Below the pieces are notes generated by a model. It searched no databases. It was not told where the DNA came from and saw only the letters and a list, made by a program, of their open reading frames with translations. Positions 5,955 to 13,277 of a stretch of DNA of 22,665 bases are shown here, in pieces. This DNA comes from an uncultured bacterium (GTDB lineage Bacteria; Patescibacteriota; Minisyncoccia; Phycocordibacterales; UBA918), in assembly GCA_913050645.1 (NCBI GenBank), contig CAJXAG010000014.1, positions 1 through 22,665 of the forward strand. Reading direction: 5' to 3'. The translations under genes and the position numbers were made by a program. Within the stretch, counting starts at the first letter, position 1; each line of letters opens with the position of its first letter.

Positions 5955-5966
5955 AAAGTGTGTATG

Positions 5967-8213
5967 TTAGTAGGTATTCTGATCGTCTTTGTCATGACCG
6001 TAGCCCTCGTCCTGTGTGTCCATTTCATCACTGTCGCCACCTGGGTCAAGAATTTCTCGTGGTTTTGAACCATCTTGAGCACCAATAACACCTCGTTCTT
6101 CAAGGAGATCCATAAGGCGTGCAGCACGTGAGTAGCCGACGCGCAGTTTTCGTTGCAGATATGAAGTTGATGCTTTTCCTGCATCAATCACGGCTTGCTT
6201 TGCGTCTTCGTAGAGGTCGTCTCCTTCGTCATCGTCAAGTGCACCAAAGAACGCGCCGCTGTCATTTCCGTCATCTTTCGCATCTAAATCGATTGAGTCC
6301 AGTTCAGCAACATCGGCTTGGTTCTTCAGGAAATCGACCACTTTCTTCAATTCATCTTCAGTTACATATGCTGATTGAAGGCGTATTGGCTTGGTGTATT
6401 CCTCAGAAGAGAAGAGCATATCACCTTGCCCGAGGAGTTTTTCTGCACCAATTTGGTCCAAAATAGTGCGTGAGTCTACTTGTGAGGCAACTTTCATAGC
6501 AAGTCGGGTAGGGATGTTTGCCTTGATCGTTCCCGTGATCACATTTACTGAGGGTCGCTGTGTCGCCAAAAGAAGGTGTATGCCAACTGCACGACTCATC
6601 TGTGCGAGACGTACGATAGAGGCCTCAAGCTCACGCGGATATGCTTGCATCAGGTCAGCCAATTCATCCATAACGATCACAATGTAGGGAAGGGGTTCTG
6701 GCAACGTTTCTTTAGCAGCCGCTTCTTCTTCAGGGTCTTCATATGCGGAAGACTCAAAGTCTGCCTTTGCTGGTTTGTATATGTTTTCGTGATATGAGTT
6801 GAGGTTTTGCACGCGGCTATCCTTCAGGATATCGTAACGTCGCTCCATTTCTTTTACTGCCCACTTCAGGGCCATCAGTGCCTTCTTCGCATCGGTAATC
6901 ACTTCAGTTAAGAGGTGTGGGATGCCGTTGTAGAGGGTGAGTTCCACGCGCTTTGGATCGACCATAATCAGACGAAGCTGATCAGGTGAGTTTCGATACA
7001 GCAGTGAGACAATGAGGTTATGGATCATGACTGACTTACCAGACCCAGTAGTACCTGCAATAAGACCGTGTGGCATACGTGCGATGTTTGCAAAGTGTGC
7101 ATGTCCGGTGATGTCTTTTCCAAGTGCGGTTAACAGTGGGTGAGGGGAGTCGGCAAACTCTGGTGCTGAAATAAGTGATGCCAGACCAATCGTCGCTTTC
7201 TCAGTGTTTGGTACTTCAATACCTACAAGCGACTTTCCAGGAATCGGTGCTTCGATACGGATGGGGCTCCCGCCGAGATTTAACTCAAGTTCACGCTGTA
7301 GCCCAACGATGCGTGAAAGTTTTACTCCTTGTGCAGGCTTTAGTGCGTAGCGAGTGACCGTAGGCCCGATCTCCACCTGGTCCATCTCCACGGTAATGCC
7401 GAACTCTTGCAGTGTTTGTTTGATTGCGTTTGCGTTTGCTTTTACATCACCCGTTTTTGCTTTACCTTTCCCTTTTGCCAGAAGCGATACAGGAGGAGCT
7501 GTATATGGCCCAGAGTAACTTGGGGCAGTGAAGTCATCTCTCCGCTCATCTTTTTTGTTAATACCCAAACGCTCGGTGACCGTCTTTGTCTTCTTTGGAG
7601 TTTCTTCTTCCGTTCCCTCGACTGTTTCTTCGGTAGGCAGTTCGGGTTCTTCGGTATCTTCAGGAATCTCAAGATTTTCAATGTCATCGATAACCTCCTC
7701 CTTTTCTTTCTTAGTAAAACCGGGGAAACGCAAGCCCGTGTTGAAGGTGAGCAGTACTCCAATAAGTGCGAGTGCTGCAAGGGTGAGACCAGTAACAACA
7801 TTGTCAAATAATGCTTCTAATGGCCATTGCAAAATCATTCCAGCGTACCCACCAGCTCCCTTACCAAACAGTGCAAAGAGTCCGAGAAGAGAGAGGAAGA
7901 GTAACGCGATACCGACAACCTTTGAGGTGCTTACCTGTCCATCTTCACGCGGCTTCCACAGCGCATATATATAGAAAAGACAAATAAGTGGTGAGAGCCA
8001 TTTTCCAGCACCAAAGAGTGCCTCAAGGAGATCATTTATGAGTTCACCAAAGTATCCGGCGACACCAGTGAGCGATGCAACCAAAAGGACGGTAGTGAGG
8101 CCGAGCACAATCGATGCGATCCCTTGCTTTGCCTGTGGAGAGAGGTCGTCAAAAAATGGTTTTCGTTCTACTGTCGTTTTCTTCTTTCTGTTCTTGCCCT
8201 TACGTTTTGCCAT
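5967..8213 (-). CDS. ftsK: DNA translocase FtsK
   Basis: FtsK pumps chromosomal DNA through the closing septum and aligns the terminus for dimer resolution. A basic N-terminus precedes four membrane helices (about 31-55, 72-86, 98-117 and 137-157). A charged linker rich in Glu and Thr (about 168-255) leads to the alpha and beta motor domains, with Walker A AGTTGSGKS at 386-394, a Walker B region around PYIVIVMDELADLM, and the downstream motif LLATQRPSVNVITGTIKAN. The C-terminal gamma winged helix (about 670-730, SYLQRKLRVGYSRAARLMDLLEERGVIG) would recognise KOPS-like sites. At 748 aa it is complete and on the short side because the linker is short. The Ig-like membrane protein follows directly. 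Confidence 0.96.
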   Translation of the reverse strand: MAKRKGKNRKKKTTVERKPFFDDLSPQAKQGIASIVLGLTTVLLVASLTGVAGYFGELINDLLEALFGAGKWLSPLICLFYIYALWKPREDGQVSTSKVVGIALLFLSLLGLFALFGKGAGGYAGMILQWPLEALFDNVVTGLTLAALALIGVLLTFNTGLRFPGFTKKEKEEVIDDIENLEIPEDTEEPELPTEETVEGTEEETPKKTKTVTERLGINKKDERRDDFTAPSYSGPYTAPPVSLLAKGKGKAKTGDVKANANAIKQTLQEFGITVEMDQVEIGPTVTRYALKPAQGVKLSRIVGLQRELELNLGGSPIRIEAPIPGKSLVGIEVPNTEKATIGLASLISAPEFADSPHPLLTALGKDITGHAHFANIARMPHGLIAGTTGSGKSVMIHNLIVSLLYRNSPDQLRLIMVDPKRVELTLYNGIPHLLTEVITDAKKALMALKWAVKEMERRYDILKDSRVQNLNSYHENIYKPAKADFESSAYEDPEEEAAAKETLPEPLPYIVIVMDELADLMQAYPRELEASIVRLAQMSRAVGIHLLLATQRPSVNVITGTIKANIPTRLAMKVASQVDSRTILDQIGAEKLLGQGDMLFSSEEYTKPIRLQSAYVTEDELKKVVDFLKNQADVAELDSIDLDAKDDGNDSGAFFGALDDDEGDDLYEDAKQAVIDAGKASTSYLQRKLRVGYSRAARLMDLLEERGVIGAQDGSKPREILDPGGDSDEMDTQDEGYGHDKDDQNTY

Positions 8214-8290
8214 GTACTGAAATGTGTATGTGGTTACCTATCCCTTGATGCACTCAGTGTTGGAATATGAAAACCACCTAATAAATGAGT

Positions 8291-8317
8291 AATATACTAT
8301 TATTTTAACATGCTCAA
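8291..8317 (-). promoter_or_regulatory. possible ftsK promoter
   Basis: On the minus strand TTGAGC (8312-8317) and TATATT (8291-8296) are separated by 15 bases, slightly short of ideal. The leader to the ftsK ATG would be about 70 bases. The region between ftsK and the divergent gene (8214-8447) otherwise shows only AT-rich sequence. Confidence 0.35.
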
Positions 8318-8368
8318 ATCACTGATGATACGTATACAAATAAAGACACGTCATTTATAAAAAGACTA

Positions 8369-8396
8369 TTGAAAAGTCTCATAAAAGGTATATAGT
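8369..8396 (+). promoter_or_regulatory. promoter of the winged-helix gene
   Basis: TTGAAA (8369-8374), a 16-base spacer and TATAGT (8391-8396) make a good vegetative promoter. AGACT/AGTCT arms (8363-8367 and 8375-8379) flank the -35. GTCCT/AGGAC arms (about 8409 and 8433) lie in the leader, the second overlapping the AAGGA ribosome-binding site. Confidence 0.55.
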
Positions 8397-8447
8397 ACAT
8401 AATAGATTGTCCTAAAGAATTTATTTTACGTAGTTAAGGACATACTA

Positions 8448-9167
8448 ATGAATCAAAAAGACGGTTACATAAACGACAGTAACTTCAAGAAGCTACTGCA
8501 TAATGACGAATATTATCGCCATATTTTCAAAAAGACAGAGAAAATTGTCTCGGTAGTCTTTTATATACTCAATAACATTGATCATAATAAAAAGTCAGAG
8601 ACACACATAAGCAACATAGCGTCAAAGGCACACTTCGCTCATGAGAACGCATTACGGACACTTGAGGTAAAGCCGCTTAATGCAACTGAAGTTCTGGAAC
8701 AGTTCGCGCAGTCACTTATTGGCCTAGATAGCGTACTGCGCATAGCCAGCGTCAGTGGAGCTTTCTCAGGTGAGGTACTCTCTACAGTCTCTGCCGAGGT
8801 TGACGCAGTGCTCCGGAGTCTCTCTGCGTATATGTCGGATAATACTGGTATAGAATCGACACTCAGTACGTTTGATACGCCGATAGCATCACCGCAAAAG
8901 CAAAAGCGTGCTGCCCCTGCTCACTCGCCTATGGGTACATCTACAGGGACCGCTACAGCAGCTTCGGTACCCGCAAATACAGCTGACCGACGGACACGTA
9001 TTCGTACCATTCTTGAAGCGAAGGGAGAGGCGACCATAAAAGACATTTCTGAGATTGTAACGGACTGTAGTGAAAAGACAATACAGCGTGAGTTAAATGC
9101 CATGATAGAGGACAATGTCGTAAAGAGGGAGGGTGAGCGAAGGTGGTCACGATATTCTCTTGTATAG
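8448..9167 (+). CDS. winged-helix protein with helical N-terminal domain
   Basis: A 239-residue protein in three parts. Residues 1-125 are predicted helical (EYYRHIFKKTEKIVSVVFYI and later SLIGLDSVLRIASVSGAF); residues about 140-178 are a linker rich in Ala, Thr, Ser and Pro; and residues about 182-239 are a DeoR-like winged helix (RIRTILEAKGEATIKDISEI, CSEKTIQRELNAMIEDNVVK, then the wing REGERRWSRYSL). The last region should bind DNA. Similar proteins are, to my recollection, common in Parcubacteria, with no established function. The start is supported by an AAGGA sequence nine bases upstream and a good promoter. An inverted repeat lies downstream (9193-9243). It could be a regulator, but nothing here names its target. 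Confidence 0.8.
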   Translation: MNQKDGYINDSNFKKLLHNDEYYRHIFKKTEKIVSVVFYILNNIDHNKKSETHISNIASKAHFAHENALRTLEVKPLNATEVLEQFAQSLIGLDSVLRIASVSGAFSGEVLSTVSAEVDAVLRSLSAYMSDNTGIESTLSTFDTPIASPQKQKRAAPAHSPMGTSTGTATAASVPANTADRRTRIRTILEAKGEATIKDISEIVTDCSEKTIQRELNAMIEDNVVKREGERRWSRYSLV

Positions 9168-9192
9168 TTTACTCTTTGTCATTATATGTCCG

Positions 9193-9243
9193 TTATGTCT
9201 TTACTTTATAAAGGGCATATTTTGTACATAGAAAAAGACATAA
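9193..9243. repeat. 10-bp inverted repeat, possible terminator
   Basis: TTATGTCTTT (9193-9202) pairs with AAAGACATAA (9234-9243) around a 31-base AT-rich interval, 25 bases after the winged-helix gene. The wide loop makes it a weak terminator; an operator or mRNA 3' structure is equally possible. Confidence 0.4.
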
Positions 9244-9360
9244 AACGATGTGAGTGAAACGCAGGTGTGGCCCTCCCCTATGGGGAAGCGAAGCGACGGG
9301 AGAGTTCGTTTTTAAGCGAGCGAAATGGGCAGACGAATAGGGATCTGTGTGAATTAATTG

Positions 9361-9465
9361 TCTGGATTGCTTCGACGGTGTCTTGCGAAGACGGAAAAAC
9401 CTTTGGTTTTTCCGTAGACGGCAACTTCGTTGCTGTCATTGCGAGCTTCTGCGAAGCAATCCAGA
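9361..9465. repeat. composite folded repeat with three internal hairpins
   Basis: TCTGGATTGCTTCG (9361-9374) and its exact complement (9452-9465) form a 14-bp closing helix. Inside are GTCTT/AAGAC (9380-9384/9388-9392), an 11-bp perfect hairpin (9391-9401/9405-9415) and a hairpin with one G-T pair (9417-9425/9429-9437). The first two overlap by two bases and cannot both form completely. The right arm is the CATTGCGAGC...GCGAAGCAATCCAG repeat also found at 2555-2587; the left arm is its inverted second half. The upstream 9268-9330 is GC-rich and looks like further repeat sequence. No protein is supported here. Confidence 0.65.
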
Positions 9466-9639
9466 TTGTTCCCAACTGAAGTACGGCTTTCTTGCTAGGT
9501 TTTAATTTGCACAGGTGCCGAATACGGACTTGCAATACCTTAAAAACTGTTGCGTGGTATCGTTTTTTACCCGTTTTGGATGTAAGAACATGCGTATATT
9601 GACGTCATAGTAAGTAGTCCGCGAAAGTGTCGTTATGTA

Positions 9640-9668
9640 TTGACTTTATAGTCTCTAACACGTATCTT
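9640..9668 (+). promoter_or_regulatory. possible promoter in the long intergenic region
   Basis: TTGACT (9640-9645), 17 bases, then TATCTT (9663-9668). Transcription would start near 9675 and meet a hairpin with a T run at 9752-9776, giving an RNA of about 100 nt unless read through. Confidence 0.4.
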
Positions 9669-9751
9669 TCAGTGCGGTTGCCAACAGTACTTCGGATCAC
9701 TATCCACAAACTATTTGTAAGTAGCTTGTGCATACTGATGTATACTGTTGA

Positions 9752-9776
9752 CGTGTCCTACTGACACGCTTTTTTT
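9752..9776 (+). terminator. short hairpin followed by seven T
   Basis: CGTGTC (9752-9757) pairs with GACACG (9763-9768) around a 5-base loop, followed by C and seven T. The stem is short, so it may be an attenuator or the end of a small RNA. Confidence 0.5.
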
Positions 9777-9810
9777 CTAGCGTGCACAGTGGTAGGGATA
9801 TTTGTTCTTT

Positions 9811-9870
9811 GATAATCGGTGGTGCATAACACGCACTCTCGTACATATATATAATGAATTGCTGATTATC
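9811..9870 (+). promoter_or_regulatory. possible promoter of the surface-protein gene
   Basis: A TATAAT box (9850-9855) in an AT-rich stretch has no clear -35. Complementary 7-base arms GATAATC (9811-9817) and GATTATC (9864-9870) flank it. The leader to the ATG at 10118 would be about 255 bases. Confidence 0.4.
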
Positions 9871-9979
9871 GTGCGCGAGTAAAGACGCCGCGCAGTATAA
9901 ATAGTGTTTTATTTTCCCACTGACCTGGTTCCGGACGTTGGCTGATACATGAGAGAAGGGAAACGGATTCCGCAGCTAA

Positions 9980-10095
9980 CGTATACATGCAGTAAGTAAG
10001 CATGTGTACGCTAGTGATATTGCGTAAGAGGTCGTTCTGACCATCTTACGAATATGAATTAATTCATATTATTAAGTAGTATTCCCGCTAACGGG
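9980..10095 (+). promoter_or_regulatory. structured 5' leader of the surface-protein mRNA
   Basis: Four hairpins follow one another: 9980-9990 with 10000-10010 (11 bp including one U-G pair); 10023-10033 with 10039-10050 (a perfect GGTC/GACC inner stem and a CGTAAGA/TCTTACG outer stem separated by one bulged base); the perfect palindrome 10051-10070; and CCCG/CGGG at 10084-10095. The gene begins 22 bases later. Such stacked hairpins commonly stabilise abundant mRNAs; a regulatory function is inferred. Confidence 0.5.
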
Positions 10096-10117
10096 ATTAA
10101 TTATAATTAACATAGTT

Positions 10118-12130
10118 ATGACTATTGCTAATTCAGTTGTAGCAAAGCTCACAGTAGCTTTTGTTGCAATCGCAATGATGTTCATCGCTGTTGCGCCTGC
10201 ACAGGCGATGACAGATGCTGAACGAAACGCAAAGATCGACGCACTTCTAGCGGAGATCGAAGCACTTAAGGCAGAAGGAGGTGAGACATCATCAGCAGAT
10301 GTATGTCCGTACACATGGACTCGTTCACTTAACTCAGGTGATACAGGTTCAGACGTTATGAAGCTACAAGCGTTCCTAAACGCTGACGCAGCTACTGCAG
10401 TAGCAGCAGCAGGTTCAGCAGGTTCAGCTGGAATGGAAACTGAGTACTACGGTCCTGCTACAGGAGCTGCAGTTGCTAAGTTCCAGGAAATGTACCGAAC
10501 AGATATTCTTGACCCACTAAACCTAGTGAACTCAACAACATTCTTCGGTCCATCAACAATGGCTAAAGCTAACGCACTATGTGCTTCAGCTCCAGTTGCA
10601 GATGACTCAGACGATTCATCAGATGACTCTTCAGACGATTCATCAGATGACTCTTCAGACGATTCATCAGCTCTTGGAAACGACGAAGGTTCAATCGAAT
10701 CAGTTGATGAAGTTTCAGCTGATGAATCAAATCTTGACGAAGGTCAGGAAGGTGGAGTACTTGCTTTCACTGTAGAAATTGAAGGTGACGTAGAAATCAA
10801 CCGTATGGACGTGTTTGCTGAAGTTACTGATTCAACAACAGCTTCAGACGATGCTGACGATTACTTCGTAGAGGCTTCTCTATGGGTAGACGGTGACAAA
10901 GTTGCTACTATCGACGTAGATGACTTTGACGACGATGACTACACTGGAAACGTAACAAACGGTGCTACAACAGACGATGAGTACCGACTACGGTTCTCAG
11001 GTCTTGACCTAGTATTCGAAGACGGTGACGAACCAGAATTCCAAGTAGCATTTGAAGTTCGATCTTCACTTGACTCACTTGACCTTGCTGGTAACTGGAC
11101 TGTTGCACTAGCATCAATCCGTTACGTAGACGGTGAAGGATTCACTGATTCTGACACTACTGTAGTGGAAGATTCATTTGGTTTCTCAGCTGAAGAAACT
11201 GCAGAACTTGACATCACTAAGTCTTCAGACTCACCTGATGCAACAACTGTAGAAGTTGATACTGATGACACATCATCAGAAATCGATATCTTCGTATTTG
11301 AAATCGAAGAAGAAAATGGAGTTGACGCAACTATCGAAGATATCGATATGACTGCTTCAACAACAAATACTGACGTTACTACAACTATCGACGAGGTTAT
11401 CCTATACGTTGATGGTGAAGAAGTAGGTTCAGAATCACCAGATGCAGCAGGAGCTCTCTCATTCGAGAACCTTGGCATTGAAGTAGACGCTGACGAAACT
11501 GTTGAAGTTACAGCTATGGTTGTATTCAACGGAACAGACGACTATGCAGAAGGTGATGAAGCATTCCTTACTTTCAACGCTGTTTCTGATGCATCTGATG
11601 CAAATGGAAACGACGAAGGTGACATCGCTGGATCAAACCCAACAGACTTCAGTTCAGATGTGTTTACACTTCGATCAGAAGGTCTAGGGCTTGACATCAG
11701 TTCAATCGACGAGGTAGAGGGTACTAAGACTATTAGTAACTCAGATGTAGAGTACGGAACATTCACATTCGAATTTGACGTGACTGCATTCGGGGAAGAC
11801 TTCTACATGGATGAAGATGAGGCAAACATTGATTACGATGTTCTTGTAGACGGAACAGCAGTTTCTGCTGGTGTATTGTCTGCATCAACATCTGCTTCAC
11901 TTGATATTTCAGGTGCTGACGATGCTGGAGTTGCTGACTACAAAATCTCAAAGGGTGACACTGTAACACTTACACTTACTGTTGAGACTGCAACTGATCT
12001 TGCAGCAGGTACTACTAAGGTGGTTGTTAACTCTGTAGCATATTCTGCAGCAGATGACGCTACTGAAGAACTTACAGAAACTGCAACACCAGCTACAGAC
12101 TGGACTTCAAGTTCACTTATCCTTAACTAA
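10118..12130 (+). CDS. secreted acidic surface protein, peptidoglycan-binding-like
   Basis: A 670-residue exported protein. The N-terminus has a signal peptide with a hydrophobic core (AKLTVAFVAIAMMFIAVAP) and a probable signal-peptidase site after AQA at residue 30. A short helix follows, then a region at about 64-155 with the peptidoglycan-binding-like pattern GDTGSDVMKLQAFLN ... YYGPATGAAVAKFQ ... FFGPSTMAKAN and one Cys near each end. Next comes an Asp/Ser repeat linker (about 163-187). The remaining 480 or so residues are strongly acidic and Thr/Ser-rich, reading as a series of beta-sandwich domains. There is no membrane anchor at the C-terminus. Codon choice is narrow, as in a highly expressed gene. 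An S-layer or major envelope protein is the likeliest role. It is preceded by a structured leader and followed by a strong terminator. Confidence 0.82.
   Translation: MTIANSVVAKLTVAFVAIAMMFIAVAPAQAMTDAERNAKIDALLAEIEALKAEGGETSSADVCPYTWTRSLNSGDTGSDVMKLQAFLNADAATAVAAAGSAGSAGMETEYYGPATGAAVAKFQEMYRTDILDPLNLVNSTTFFGPSTMAKANALCASAPVADDSDDSSDDSSDDSSDDSSDDSSALGNDEGSIESVDEVSADESNLDEGQEGGVLAFTVEIEGDVEINRMDVFAEVTDSTTASDDADDYFVEASLWVDGDKVATIDVDDFDDDDYTGNVTNGATTDDEYRLRFSGLDLVFEDGDEPEFQVAFEVRSSLDSLDLAGNWTVALASIRYVDGEGFTDSDTTVVEDSFGFSAEETAELDITKSSDSPDATTVEVDTDDTSSEIDIFVFEIEEENGVDATIEDIDMTASTTNTDVTTTIDEVILYVDGEEVGSESPDAAGALSFENLGIEVDADETVEVTAMVVFNGTDDYAEGDEAFLTFNAVSDASDANGNDEGDIAGSNPTDFSSDVFTLRSEGLGLDISSIDEVEGTKTISNSDVEYGTFTFEFDVTAFGEDFYMDEDEANIDYDVLVDGTAVSAGVLSASTSASLDISGADDAGVADYKISKGDTVTLTLTVETATDLAAGTTKVVVNSVAYSAADDATEELTETATPATDWTSSSLILN
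10613..10670 (+). repeat. 24-bp tandem repeat encoding an Asp/Ser linker
   Basis: A 24-base unit (starting GATTCATCAGATGACTCTTC) occurs at 10613-10636 and 10637-10660, with a 10-base partial third copy to 10670. It encodes alternating Asp-Asp and Ser-Ser pairs between the peptidoglycan-binding-like region and the acidic domains, and could vary in length by slippage. Confidence 0.85.
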
Positions 12131-12181
12131 CCTCGGTTAGTTACTGGGTGACTGATTCTTAAAGAACAGTTTCACTGGAAA

Positions 12182-12214
12182 AAGAAAAAGCCCCTGGGGA
12201 AGGGGCTTTTTCTT
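12182..12214 (+). terminator. terminator of the surface-protein gene
   Basis: A 13-bp stem (12182-12194 with 12202-12214) has four G-C pairs at the top, and A and T tracts below. It lies about 50 bases after the stop codon. Confidence 0.88.
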
Positions 12215-12240
12215 ATGCCTGAAGACAAAAGGTATGTAAA

Positions 12241-12280
12241 GAGCAAAAAAACCCGAGGCCCGGCCTCGGGTTTTTTGCTC
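12241..12280. terminator. REP-type palindrome acting as a terminator
   Basis: GAGCAAAAAA and TTTTTTGCTC flank a near-symmetrical CCCGAGGCCCGGCCTCGGG core (12252-12270); the only irregularities are one extra A and a central C. The core matches the palindromes beside the transposase, so this is both a REP-like unit and a second terminator for the surface-protein gene. Confidence 0.7.
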
Positions 12281-12302
12281 TTGAAATACTCTGCCGGACC
12301 CT

Positions 12303-12321
12303 CCCTAGGCCGGGCCTCGGG
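12303..12321 (-). repeat. REP unit left of the transposase
   Basis: CCCTAGGCCGGGCCTCGGG is the exact reverse complement of the unit at 13019-13037 and identical to that at 13041-13059. It ends seven bases before the transposase extended -10 (12328-12336). Confidence 0.85.
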
Positions 12322-12327
12322 TCAGTG

Positions 12328-12336
12328 TGGTATATT
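12328..12336 (+). promoter_or_regulatory. extended -10 for the transposase
   Basis: TGGTATATT is a TGN-TATATT extended -10. A start about seven bases downstream would coincide with the ATG at 12343, giving a leaderless message. Confidence 0.45.
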
Positions 12337-12342
12337 GATTTT

Positions 12343-13035
12343 ATGGGAGTCCGTTCTACGCAGTTTGCTGAAGATGAGTACTATCACGTATACAATCGTG
12401 GTGTTGATAAAAGGGTTATTTTCAAAAATAATTCCGATTATCAGCGTTTCCAAGAATTACTGTTCCTTTCAAATACATCAGGATCTATTAATGTTCGTGA
12501 CATAAAGAAGCGACATTCTGTGGTGTATGACTACGATCGGCTAGAGGAACTGGTTGCTATTGGAGCGTATTGTCTTATGCCAAATCATTTCCATATATTA
12601 CTCACTCCATTAGTTGATAATGGGGTGCAGATTTTTATGCAGCGACTGGCGACGAGCTATTCCATGTATTTTAATAGGCGATACGAAAGAACAGGAGCTT
12701 TGTTTGAGGGTAGATTTAAAGCAAAGCATGCTGACGAGGATGAATATTTGAAATATCTTTTTGCATACATTCACCTGAACCCAGTTAAACTTATGCAGTC
12801 TGACTGGAGAGAGTCGGGTATTCAAGATATTGCGGGCGCCTTTACCTACCTACAGTCATATCACTATTCAAGCCTCGTTGATTATATGGGTTCTAAGCGG
12901 CCGGAGAATGGAATTTTGCTGCCAGCCCAGTTTCCTGAATACTTCGTGACAGCACATGATCATAAGTCCGAACTAGTTGAGTGGCTGTTGTTTGATGAGG
13001 AGGAAGAGACTACCGAAACCCGAGGCCCGGCCTAG
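12343..13035 (+). CDS. REP-associated tyrosine transposase (RAYT, Y1 family)
   Basis: A single-strand DNA transposase of the IS200-like Y1 superfamily, the type that mobilises REP palindromes. From the ATG at 12343 it is 230 residues. Residues 12-20 give the family start (EYYHVYNRG). The HUH metal-binding motif is HFH at 82-84 within YCLMPNHFHILL. The segment RLATSYSMYFNRRYERTGALFEGRF (100-125) carries the candidate catalytic tyrosines Y106 and Y109, and YIHLNPVKL (142-150) follows. An in-frame GTG at 12325 could add six residues but falls across the promoter, so the ATG is preferred. The last codons (TRGPA) and the TAG stop are encoded by the right-hand REP palindrome. All motifs are intact, so it may be active. 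Confidence 0.92.
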   Translation: MGVRSTQFAEDEYYHVYNRGVDKRVIFKNNSDYQRFQELLFLSNTSGSINVRDIKKRHSVVYDYDRLEELVAIGAYCLMPNHFHILLTPLVDNGVQIFMQRLATSYSMYFNRRYERTGALFEGRFKAKHADEDEYLKYLFAYIHLNPVKLMQSDWRESGIQDIAGAFTYLQSYHYSSLVDYMGSKRPENGILLPAQFPEYFVTAHDHKSELVEWLLFDEEEETTETRGPA

Positions 13036-13059
13036 GGCTAGCCCTAGGCCGGGCCTCGG
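13020..13059. repeat. 40-nt perfect palindrome of two inverted REP units
   Basis: Two 19-nt units in opposite orientation (13019-13037 and 13041-13059) form arms that pair perfectly from 13020 to 13059. The left unit contains the transposase stop codon at 13033-13035. Confidence 0.92.
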
Positions 13060-13113
13060 TTAGAATGCGGTTTATGTGTGCACAGCGAGATAGATAGAGA
13101 TGGGGTGCGGTTC

Positions 13114-13122
13114 TGGTATACT
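13114..13122 (+). promoter_or_regulatory. extended -10 promoter
   Basis: TGGTATACT (TGN-TATACT) lies 31 bases before the ATG of the 34-residue membrane peptide. No clear -35. It probably serves the peptide and the DUF1360-like gene. Confidence 0.5.
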
Positions 13123-13153
13123 AGGAGTACTCATGAAGGTGAGTTGATTTTGT

Positions 13154-13258
13154 ATGAACCTTTTTAATAAAACCTTCTATAAGTTCCTGTTTAGTTTTGC
13201 AACGATTGTCACTTTTACGTTGGCGCTTATATTGGTGGTAAACATTCTCATGTCGTAG
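13154..13258 (+). CDS. 34-residue single-helix membrane peptide
   Basis: A short gene starting with ATG at 13154 and ending with TAG at 13256-13258. The product has a brief basic N-terminus (MNLFNKTFYKF) followed by one continuous hydrophobic helix (SFATIVTFTLALILVVNILM), the usual layout of small bacterial membrane peptides. AAGGTGAG lies upstream, but about 11-13 bases from the ATG. It begins 31 bases after an extended -10 and ends 19 bases before the ATG of the next membrane protein, suggesting co-transcription and perhaps partnership. Being so short, it could still be a chance reading frame; the hydrophobic pattern and promoter argue for it. Confidence 0.5.
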   Translation: MNLFNKTFYKFLFSFATIVTFTLALILVVNILMS

Positions 13259-13277
13259 TTTTTGATTTTTGTTCTTT

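Larger units (their letters stand above)
12252..13059 (+). mobile_element. RAYT transposase with flanking REP palindromes
   Basis: A tyrosine transposase gene (12343-13035) is bracketed by copies of a GC-rich palindromic unit of about 19 nt: 12252-12270 and 12303-12321 on the left, 13019-13037 and 13041-13059 on the right, in alternating orientation. This is the organisation of REP/BIME elements around a REP-associated tyrosine transposase. Outer limits are given as the outermost palindromes; no target duplication is expected for this class. Confidence 0.8.

Noticed and set aside
5951..6187. 78-codon minus-strand frame
   Set aside because: It overlaps the 3' end of ftsK in another frame, where the winged-helix domain coding is clear.
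9361..9465. Possible CRISPR array
   Set aside because: Arms are inverted, not direct, repeats; there are no regularly spaced unique spacers and no cas genes in the window.
9267..9535. Open frames of 70 and 85 codons on both strands
   Set aside because: Both are made of repeat and hairpin sequence (9361-9465); the protein sequences reflect the repeat rather than a fold.
11122..11529. 135-codon frame antisense to the surface protein
   Set aside because: Its Ser/Val/Thr-rich sequence is what the complement of an Asp/Glu/Thr-rich gene yields; no start signal.
12215..12505. 96-codon frame over the REP and transposase start
   Set aside because: It is out of frame with an intact RAYT gene and begins inside terminator and REP sequence.
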